19,195 bases of DNA from an uncultured Clostridia bacterium (GTDB lineage: Bacteria > Bacillota > Clostridia > RUG12999): positions 1-19,195 of the forward strand of contig CATIYX010000206.1 in assembly GCA_949739095.1 (NCBI GenBank), read 5' to 3'. The position numbers were made by a program, and so were the translations under genes. Shown here one piece after another: positions 1 through 6,472 of this stretch (its first letter is position 1; each line of letters opens with the position of its first letter). The notes below the pieces were generated by a model that worked only from the letters and a program-made list of their open reading frames with translations, searched no databases and was not told the origin of the DNA.

Positions 1-1
1 A

Positions 2-3000
2 AACTATGATTTGGCAAAGGAAGAATGGCTGCAATATTTCAGGGAAAAAAGAGAGCGGATTCCCTCCACAAAACCGGAGTTTACACGTGCAGATATGCTG
101 TCCAGTCAACTGTTGGAATATGACCTCAACTGGAACACAAACTCTAATATTACGCCGCTGGATATTATCACAGTTCCGGCAGAAGCGGGTGAAGTGCTTC
201 TCAATATGGAGCCTACGTTGAAAACGCTGCGTGAGAAAAATGAGTTATTGACAGTGTATCTCATTGGATTGAAGAAGGATGGCTCTGTTGCAGAATTTGA
301 CAGCCGAAATAAAACTGATGGTCATCCGCCTACGCTGGAGGTTACGATTGACGGTGTGACAACGCCGATTGTGGCAAGAGACGACACTTATGTATCGCCC
401 TGCGAAAACCATAATAAAATTTATGGACTGGAAGACACGTTTTTGGTGGAAGAAAGTGTCAGTTCCATTGGAAAAGGAAAGGATGTAAAGGGAAAAAGTG
501 TTAATGTGCCGGCAGATAAAAATACCAAACGGGGACTCATTCAATTTGACCTTTCCGGATTTCCGGCGGATGCGGAAATTTCTAATGCCGTGATTAAGTT
601 ATATGGCAAAAACATTGGTCAGGAAGGAAATATTGGTGATATGCAGGTGGCGGCGTTTTCCATTGCCAATTATGGGTGGCCGGAAGCGCAGCAGACCTTT
701 TACGGGCCGAACGGAACAGGACTGGACCATTTGATTTTCTCATGGTATGGTGACGGTGCGATAGGGTATTTGCCGACCAGAACGATTTATCCGATTAAAG
801 ACCCATATGTATCAAGCAAGGCAATTTGCGGACACCGCTTTCCAGAGGAAATTGCACGGTTTGCGCGTTGGTGGACCAGTCCCATCAATGGATATCTCAG
901 CGCGGCAGAAGATAATGAGCATTATGCGTTTATTGCAATTAAACAACTCGCCCATCTATTGGATGAACGAGGAGATGAACCGGGATTTGATTTACAGCAG
1001 TGGCTGGATGTGGCGTGTCGTTCTGAATCAATGAGCAAGGGTCTCTTTAATTTATGTACCAGTGAGCATATGAGTCCGGAAATTTGGACTGCAATTACGA
1101 AATATATGTGGCAAATGGGAAAACGTCTGACGGCTGCGACCCCGACCGGTACCAACGGTACAACCTACATCATTAGCGGCTTTAATCATTTGAATGTCTA
1201 TTTTTATGAATTCCGTCAGCATTATGACTGGGCGGGAACCATTCGTCACTACTCAGACGTTAATGTCACCGCGTCCGTAAAAGCAGATGGTGCTGGGGTG
1301 GAAGGCGGACTTGGGTATGTGGCAAATGTATATAAAGGGCAGGCAGGTTGGGTGCAAATCAATGAAAGTATGGGTGTTATGGAAGAGGCAAGCATGCCAA
1401 TTTCACCTGAACTGAAGAGCACTATTGCGCGTGGATTACGATACGTTATGCATATGACCGGACCAGGATATGTTGACAATCAAATGGGAGATGGCGGAAA
1501 TCATCGAACAGATTATAAATCCCAGTTTAAACTGGGAGGAGAACAATTGGCTGATGATACCTCTCTGATTGATGATTATTTATTATATGCCGGAACAGAT
1601 GGGGCGCAGGGAAAACAAGACCCGGTGACTTCAGTGATGTATCCGCTTGATAAACGTATGGTCATGCGTACAGGATGGGCGAAGAATGACCTGTATCTGA
1701 TGAATTCGGTGAATGATGACACAACGCATTGTCATCGAGATGACGGTAATATTATCATGTTTGCTTACGGAAACTATTTGCTAGTAGATCCACTTTACTA
1801 TACCTATACTTCAGGAGATCCGTTCGGAACGAAACTTAAAAGTAGCTTGATGCATAATACTGTTAATGTAAACGGAAAAGACCAAGATGCCGGAGTGAAT
1901 GGCTCTGTTCATTTGTGGGGGTCAAACAGTGTGTTTGATATTTCCAATATGGGAACACAGAATATTAAAGATGTAAAACAGTTTAACCGTTCTGTTGTTT
2001 TTGTCAAACCTGGATACTATATTGTATCAGATTATTTGATACCAAAGAATAACAATTTGAATACTTATAGTCAGGATTGGCATTTGCTGCCTACAGCAAA
2101 TATTACGGTAGATGAAGAAACAGGGCAACTACATACCAATTTTGAAGCAGAAGCAAATTTGATTATTGCGCAGGATTCTATGGAAAACATAGATGTTACG
2201 ATCAATACGGATGGATTATATTCTGAAGGAAACAGCCATCTTGTGCAAAACGTGAAATATGCTGAATATAAACAAGAAACCAAAGGTCCCGCTGTATTTA
2301 ATACGGTGCTATATCCTGTTCGTGCCGGCAGAAAAGCAGAGATGGAAACTGTGCCGCTGCTTGTGGAAGATGTGAAGGACAACGGGGCTTCGGCTATGGA
2401 AATCCATATTGATAATGTAGACCAAAATATGCAGATGCAAGCTCAGTACTATATGGTTCATGATTTTGAACAGCAAAAAATGCGTAATTATGGAGATTAC
2501 CGAACAGATGCGCTATTTAATTATGTGGAGCAAAATGGAGAGGGAAAAAATACCAAAATTCTCATGCAGGGCGGGACACAAATCCGGCAACGTAAATCCG
2601 GCAGCTATTCTGTTTTGCTGAAAGCAAAAGAAAAAGTGGAGGATATAGGTATTGAATTTAGTACCACCACAATGAACATATCTACCTCACAAGAAGATTT
2701 TAACATTGAGGATATCACTGTTTTTGTGGATAGAAAAATTGATACTGTAACACTAAATGGCGAACCGATAGACTTTAAAGTAGCGGGAGCATATTTGTAT
2801 TTTGGTGATAAGCCAATCGAAGATGGTGGAAATACGCCAGCAGTTACACCGACGCCTACAGCTACACCCATACCAACATCAATCATTCCAAACCATGGAG
2901 GCGGTGGTGGGAGCAGCAGAACTTCTGTTGTGCTAAATACACCGACACCTACACTGAAAGTGCCGACATCAACACCTGGCATAACAGCACAAACGCCGCA

Positions 3001-3538
3001 GGAAAGCAAATATTTCAGTGATGTTACCAGTCAGACACCATGGGCGGCAGAAGCGGTAGATTATCTTTGTGAAAAAGGAATCGTCAGCGGTATTGCACAG
3101 GGCATATTTGCTCCGGAACAGCCTGTGAAACGTGAGGAAATCATAAAGATGATTGCATTGTCGAAAAATCTTAAACTAAATGCGGCAGCAGCCCTTCCAT
3201 TTACGGATATACCAGAGAATCATTGGGCAAGACCTTACATCGCCGCAGCATATGAAGCAGGTGTTGTACAAGGAATTTCAGAGACGGAATTTGGGCTGGA
3301 ACAAAATGTGTCACGTCAGGATTTGGCGGTGTTGTGTGACCGCGCACTGTCTATAGAGTCAGAATTGACAGGAACGGATACAGCATTTGTGGATGAAAAT
3401 CAAATTGCACCATATGCGCTGGAGAGTGTAAAACAGTTGCGTAAAACAGGAATTATCAATAGCGGCGGAACCTTCCGACCGATGGATTATGCTACACGGG
3501 CAGAGTGTGCTAAAATTCTATATGGATTGATACGCTAA
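2..3538 (+). CDS. S-layer-anchored heparinase II/III-family polysaccharide lyase, 5' partial
   Basis: The frame is open to the left edge, so the true start and signal peptide lie outside; 1178 codons remain, numbered here from base 2. Residues about 40-118 resemble the end of a DNRLRE/CBM96-like beta module and 127-238 a second one (DDTYV, then RGLIQFDLSGF). About 270-530 is an alpha/alpha-toroid-like region. The heparinase II/III beta domain starts near 545, with the family signature HCHRDDG (His576, His578), then YGNYLLVDP and HNTVNVNG near 618. A Thr/Pro linker with a five-glycine run (about 941-1001) leads to three SLH repeats (from about 1003, 1066 and 1127) ending at the C-terminus. Known of the family: such enzymes cleave uronate polysaccharides by beta-elimination, and SLH domains bind cell-wall secondary polymers. 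Inference: a surface-displayed lyase feeding the GH88 enzyme downstream. The substrate (glycosaminoglycan, alginate-like, gellan-like or other) cannot be read from the sequence. Confidence 0.88.
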   Translation, partial: NYDLAKEEWLQYFREKRERIPSTKPEFTRADMLSSQLLEYDLNWNTNSNITPLDIITVPAEAGEVLLNMEPTLKTLREKNELLTVYLIGLKKDGSVAEFDSRNKTDGHPPTLEVTIDGVTTPIVARDDTYVSPCENHNKIYGLEDTFLVEESVSSIGKGKDVKGKSVNVPADKNTKRGLIQFDLSGFPADAEISNAVIKLYGKNIGQEGNIGDMQVAAFSIANYGWPEAQQTFYGPNGTGLDHLIFSWYGDGAIGYLPTRTIYPIKDPYVSSKAICGHRFPEEIARFARWWTSPINGYLSAAEDNEHYAFIAIKQLAHLLDERGDEPGFDLQQWLDVACRSESMSKGLFNLCTSEHMSPEIWTAITKYMWQMGKRLTAATPTGTNGTTYIISGFNHLNVYFYEFRQHYDWAGTIRHYSDVNVTASVKADGAGVEGGLGYVANVYKGQAGWVQINESMGVMEEASMPISPELKSTIARGLRYVMHMTGPGYVDNQMGDGGNHRTDYKSQFKLGGEQLADDTSLIDDYLLYAGTDGAQGKQDPVTSVMYPLDKRMVMRTGWAKNDLYLMNSVNDDTTHCHRDDGNIIMFAYGNYLLVDPLYYTYTSGDPFGTKLKSSLMHNTVNVNGKDQDAGVNGSVHLWGSNSVFDISNMGTQNIKDVKQFNRSVVFVKPGYYIVSDYLIPKNNNLNTYSQDWHLLPTANITVDEETGQLHTNFEAEANLIIAQDSMENIDVTINTDGLYSEGNSHLVQNVKYAEYKQETKGPAVFNTVLYPVRAGRKAEMETVPLLVEDVKDNGASAMEIHIDNVDQNMQMQAQYYMVHDFEQQKMRNYGDYRTDALFNYVEQNGEGKNTKILMQGGTQIRQRKSGSYSVLLKAKEKVEDIGIEFSTTTMNISTSQEDFNIEDITVFVDRKIDTVTLNGEPIDFKVAGAYLYFGDKPIEDGGNTPAVTPTPTATPIPTSIIPNHGGGGGSSRTSVVLNTPTPTLKVPTSTPGITAQTPQESKYFSDVTSQTPWAAEAVDYLCEKGIVSGIAQGIFAPEQPVKREEIIKMIALSKNLKLNAAAALPFTDIPENHWARPYIAAAYEAGVVQGISETEFGLEQNVSRQDLAVLCDRALSIESELTGTDTAFVDENQIAPYALESVKQLRKTGIINSGGTFRPMDYATRAECAKILYGLIR

Positions 3539-3545
3539 CAAAAAT

Positions 3546-3580
3546 GGAACCCCTTCACCCTTGGATGAAGGGGATTCCGC
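3546..3580 (+). terminator. Hairpin after the lyase gene, probable terminator
   Basis: Eight perfect pairs (CCCCTTCA at 3550-3557 with TGAAGGGG at 3566-3573) are extended by GGAA/TTCC across one bulged A. The following bases are T-rich (TATATTTTG) but not a clean T run, so termination may be partial. It separates the lyase from the GH88 gene. Confidence 0.55.
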
Positions 3581-3595
3581 TATATTTTGACAGCT

Positions 3596-3623
3596 TTGAT
3601 TGTGAAGTGGCGGAGCGGATAAT
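3596..3623 (+). promoter_or_regulatory. Possible weak promoter for the GH88-DUF2264 pair
   Basis: TTGATT (3596-3601) and GATAAT (3618-3623) are 16 bases apart, matching the sigma-A boxes at 4/6 and 5/6. A perfect TTGACA lies just upstream at 3587-3592 but has no -10 box at a usable distance. The placement between a terminator-like hairpin and the gene start is what makes it credible. Confidence 0.3.
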
Positions 3624-3662
3624 ATAGAAGACATAAAAGAAATGAAAGGATGCGTGAAAATA

Positions 3663-4853
3663 ATGAAAAATTCAAAGAGAGTTGCACTGGAGTCGGTGGC
3701 AACGCCGGAACGTTTCCAGTTCGATGAAACGTTTGTTTCCAAAGCGGTAAAAGATGCTACAGATATTGTTTTGGCAAATTTAAGTGAATATGTACATATG
3801 TATCCCACGGCGGCGAGTGAAAATTTACAGTATGGAAAACAAAAGAATGCGGAAGATTGGGTAGAAGGTTTTTGGACAGGTATATTGTGGCTTAGTTATG
3901 AATTAACTGGAAATGAATTGTTTCGGGCAGTAGCAGAGGCGCAATTTGATGATTTTCAGGATCGGCTAAATCGTTTTGGTGGGTTGTCTCATCATGATAT
4001 TGGTTTTTTATATGTTCCTTCCGCAGTAGCGCAATATAAAATCACAGGAGCACATAAAGCGCGGGAATTGGGTGTGCGCGCGGCGGAGCAATTGGCGAAA
4101 CGTTTCAGTGAAACAGCAGGCATTATTCAGGTGCGAGATACGGATCGTCAAGGGGCATTTATCGTGGATTGCAGCATGAATTTGCCGCTGCTGTTTTGGG
4201 CGGCACAAACAACGGGAGATCACAGTTATTATATCAAAGCGTTGCGGCACATAACGCAAGTGTGTAACTACATTATTCGTGATGACGCATCCACATTCCA
4301 GAGTTTCCAAATTGATGAAGTCATCGGACAACCGGGTAAAGGAGGACAAGGACAGGGATATGATGATAAATCCTGTTGGGCGCGCGGACAATCATGGGTA
4401 ATTTATGGTCTTGCATTGGCATATCGTTATACACGCGAACCAGAATTTTTGGAGATGGGAAAACGTGTGGCAAATTACTGTCTGAATCGTTTGCCAAGTG
4501 ACCACGTATGTTGTTGGGATTTGATTTTTACGGGGGATGGGGACCCGCGTGATTCCTCGGCAGCTCCTATTATTGCGTGTGGGCTACTGGAGCTAGCAGA
4601 GCATCTGTCGGAGCAGGATGAGCATAAGCAATTATATTATACAGCAGCAGGAGATATATTGATGCATTTGGCAAATGACTATCAGACACCAGTAGAATCT
4701 AATGGTTTACTTGCGCATGGTGTGTATGTGAAAAAAACACGTCCAGGAAAAGAAGGAATTGGCTGCGGTGATGACGAATGTTGCATTTGGGGAGATTATT
4801 TTTATATGGAAGGTCTCGTACGTTTAAGTAAGAAGTGGAATCCATATTGGTAA
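3663..4853 (+). CDS. Unsaturated glucuronyl hydrolase, glycoside hydrolase family 88
   Basis: This 396-residue protein has the length and layout of GH88 enzymes. They hydrate the 4,5-unsaturated uronic acid that lyases leave at the non-reducing end, releasing it from the oligosaccharide. Visible family motifs (numbered from 3663) are DWVEGFWTGILWLSYE, HHDIGFLY with Asp112, FIVDCSMNLPLLFWA with Asp169, CWARGQSW, RDSSA and a C-terminal IWGDYFYMEGL. Asp112 and Asp169 correspond to the two catalytic aspartates of Bacillus sp. GL1 UGL (Asp88, Asp149, from memory). There is no signal peptide, so it acts in the cytoplasm. Residue 213 is Gln in STFQSF, where many homologues have His (see findings). 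I chose ATG 3663, about 12 bases after AAAGGA; an in-frame ATG at 3642 would add seven residues with a poorer ribosome site. It pairs with the next gene in a likely operon. Confidence 0.93.
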   Translation: MKNSKRVALESVATPERFQFDETFVSKAVKDATDIVLANLSEYVHMYPTAASENLQYGKQKNAEDWVEGFWTGILWLSYELTGNELFRAVAEAQFDDFQDRLNRFGGLSHHDIGFLYVPSAVAQYKITGAHKARELGVRAAEQLAKRFSETAGIIQVRDTDRQGAFIVDCSMNLPLLFWAAQTTGDHSYYIKALRHITQVCNYIIRDDASTFQSFQIDEVIGQPGKGGQGQGYDDKSCWARGQSWVIYGLALAYRYTREPEFLEMGKRVANYCLNRLPSDHVCCWDLIFTGDGDPRDSSAAPIIACGLLELAEHLSEQDEHKQLYYTAAGDILMHLANDYQTPVESNGLLAHGVYVKKTRPGKEGIGCGDDECCIWGDYFYMEGLVRLSKKWNPYW

Positions 4854-4869
4854 ATAGAGAGGAGAAAAT

Positions 4870-6051
4870 ATGAAACAAGAACTGACAAGAGAGTATTGGG
4901 TAGAGACTATGCTGCGCATTGCAAATCCGGTGATGGATGCGCTAGCGATACGGAAACTGCGGCAATGTATGCCGGTGGAACAACGGGATTTTGACCGTAC
5001 GCCCTACGCACATTTGGAAGCATTTGGAAGAACTCTTTGTGGTATTGCGCCATGGTTGGAAGCGGAAGGACTGGAGAAATCAGAAGCCGTGCTGCAAACG
5101 GAAATGAGAAAAAAGGTTTTAATGTGTTTGGATGCCGCCACGGATCCTGCTTCGCCGGACCGGATGAATTTTGGCGTACAGGAACAGGCACAGCCCTTGG
5201 TAGATGCGGCGTTTTTAGCACATGGATTGGTGCGTGCACCTCAGGCGCTTGTTTTGCCGCTAGAAGATAGAGTAAAACGGAATCTTATTGTGGCATTAAA
5301 AGAAAGCAGGGCGATTATTCCGGGTGAGAGCAATTGGCTGTTGTTTAGCGCCATGGTGGAAACTGCTCTATGTTTGCTGGGGGAACAGGACTTTGATATG
5401 CTAAGAATTCAATATGCGTTGCGGCAATTTATGCAATGGTATAAAGGCGATGGACTGTATGGAGATGGAGCGCCTTTCCATATGGATTATTATAACAGTT
5501 TTGTCATTCAGCCGATGCTGGTGGATATTGTCCGTTTTTTTATGAATCGGCAAACAGAAAGAAAATTCGGCGGCGCAAATCAGGATTTTACAAAATATAG
5601 TGAATCAATCCTGACAAGAGCGCAGCGTTATGCTGCGTTGCAGGAGCGCATGATTTCGCCGGAGGGAACATATCCCATCATAGGACGGTCTATTACCTAT
5701 CGGTTCGGAGCATTTCAAATGCTGGCGCAGGCTGCACAGGAGCATTTGCTTGACGATTCAATCAATCCAGCGCAGGTGCGCTGTGCACTGACAGCCGTTA
5801 TCAAGCGAATTATGGATATGCCGGGGGTGTTCGATGAAAACGGTTGGCTACGCCCCGGTGTATATGGATACCAACCGGGACTGGGAGAACAATATATCTG
5901 TACAGGAAGCTTATATTTATGCTGTGCAGTGTTTTTGCCGTTGGGATTGCCGCCGCAAGACCCGTTTTGGCGCGGTGAAAATGAAAAATGGACAGCGCAA
6001 AAAGTGGCAGATGGAGAAGATTTTGTTCATGATCACAGCATTCCTGGTTAA
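4870..6051 (+). CDS. DUF2264-family protein, probable glycoside hydrolase
   Basis: The 393 residues match the DUF2264 family (Pfam PF10022) over their full length. Recognisable blocks are PGESNWLLFSAMVET (151-165), WYKGDGLYGDGAPFHMDYYNS (190-210), SPEGTYPIIGRSITYRFGAF (263-282) and a C-terminal TGSLYLCCAVFLPLGLP followed by DPFW. The alpha-helical pattern suggests an (alpha/alpha) barrel. From memory, CAZy places related proteins in GH154 and reports beta-glucuronidase activity for a Bacteroides member; I cannot confirm that this protein belongs there. No signal peptide is visible, so it should act in the cytoplasm. An excellent ribosome site (AGAGAGGAG) sits six bases before the ATG. It starts 16 bases after the GH88 stop, so the two are almost certainly co-transcribed and should work on the same oligosaccharides. 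Its exact reaction is unproven. Confidence 0.85.
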   Translation: MKQELTREYWVETMLRIANPVMDALAIRKLRQCMPVEQRDFDRTPYAHLEAFGRTLCGIAPWLEAEGLEKSEAVLQTEMRKKVLMCLDAATDPASPDRMNFGVQEQAQPLVDAAFLAHGLVRAPQALVLPLEDRVKRNLIVALKESRAIIPGESNWLLFSAMVETALCLLGEQDFDMLRIQYALRQFMQWYKGDGLYGDGAPFHMDYYNSFVIQPMLVDIVRFFMNRQTERKFGGANQDFTKYSESILTRAQRYAALQERMISPEGTYPIIGRSITYRFGAFQMLAQAAQEHLLDDSINPAQVRCALTAVIKRIMDMPGVFDENGWLRPGVYGYQPGLGEQYICTGSLYLCCAVFLPLGLPPQDPFWRGENEKWTAQKVADGEDFVHDHSIPG

Positions 6052-6085
6052 TTGTACTTTTGAAATGTTTCATAGAGAATAGTGA

Positions 6086-6397
6086 ATCAATTTACCTATG
6101 TTTTATACAAAAGAATGGAGAGAAATGAATGAAGGGGAAATGCTGGATAGCTATAAGCAAAGACCACTATATTTCAAAACGGAAGCACAAAAGTGGAGAT
6201 GAATCATGGCGCAATGCCCCAAAATGCAAACTATTCCTACTTGATTGTAATGAATGCAGAAGCGGAAGAAACACGGCACATAATATTAGATGTTATTTAG
6301 TTCTGATTTGTATGAGCTTGATACAAATCAGGATAATGCATTTTACATTGTAAAAACGGAAAGGTTGAAAAAGATACTGCTTTTAGAAGCAGATTGA
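6086..6397 (+). pseudogene. Relic of a polysaccharide lyase family 8 C-terminal domain
   Basis: No intact frame covers this gap, but three frame segments join into one protein-like reading. Frame 6086-6202 gives a stretch ending FKTEAQKWR and a stop; it overlaps by ATGA with frame 6199-6300, which reads MNHGAMPQNANYSYLIV and continues NAEAEETRHI; the first frame then resumes at 6293-6397 with SSDLYELDTNQDNAFYIVKT to a TGA. The pattern W..(I/M)N.G, then (N/D)HG..P(Q/K)NA.Y.Y and (A/S)EET, matches what I remember of the C-terminal beta domain of PL8 lyases (hyaluronate, chondroitin AC, xanthan). The catalytic N-terminal domain is absent, so the relic is inactive. Two compensating frameshifts would restore the reading. 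The identification is from memory of family motifs, not a search. Confidence 0.6.
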
Positions 6398-6422
6398 CAC
6401 TAAAACAGTTTCGTGTTATAGT
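6394..6422 (+). promoter_or_regulatory. Strong sigma-A promoter of the AraC regulator
   Basis: A perfect TTGACA (6394-6399) and TATAGT (6417-6422, 5/6 match) are separated by the ideal 17 bases. Transcription should start near 6429, about 45-70 bases before the candidate start codons of the regulator. The -35 box contains the TGA that ends the PL8 relic. Confidence 0.85.
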
Positions 6423-6472
6423 AATAAAAAGTCCTTTTGTTGACTGAGGAATAGTATCATGCAGAGAATCGG

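Noticed and set aside
2605..3009. A 134-codon frame on the - strand inside the lyase gene
   Set aside because: It is the shadow of the Thr/Pro and glycine linker (giving proline and valine/glycine runs) and has no ribosome site.
3587..3592. Perfect TTGACA as the -35 box for the GH88 gene
   Set aside because: No -10-like hexamer lies at 15-19 bases; the nearest good one is about 25 bases away.
6129..6353. An open frame of 74 codons in the gap after DUF2264
   Set aside because: Its translation resembles nothing, and it runs out of frame with the PL8-like reading, which explains the same bases better.
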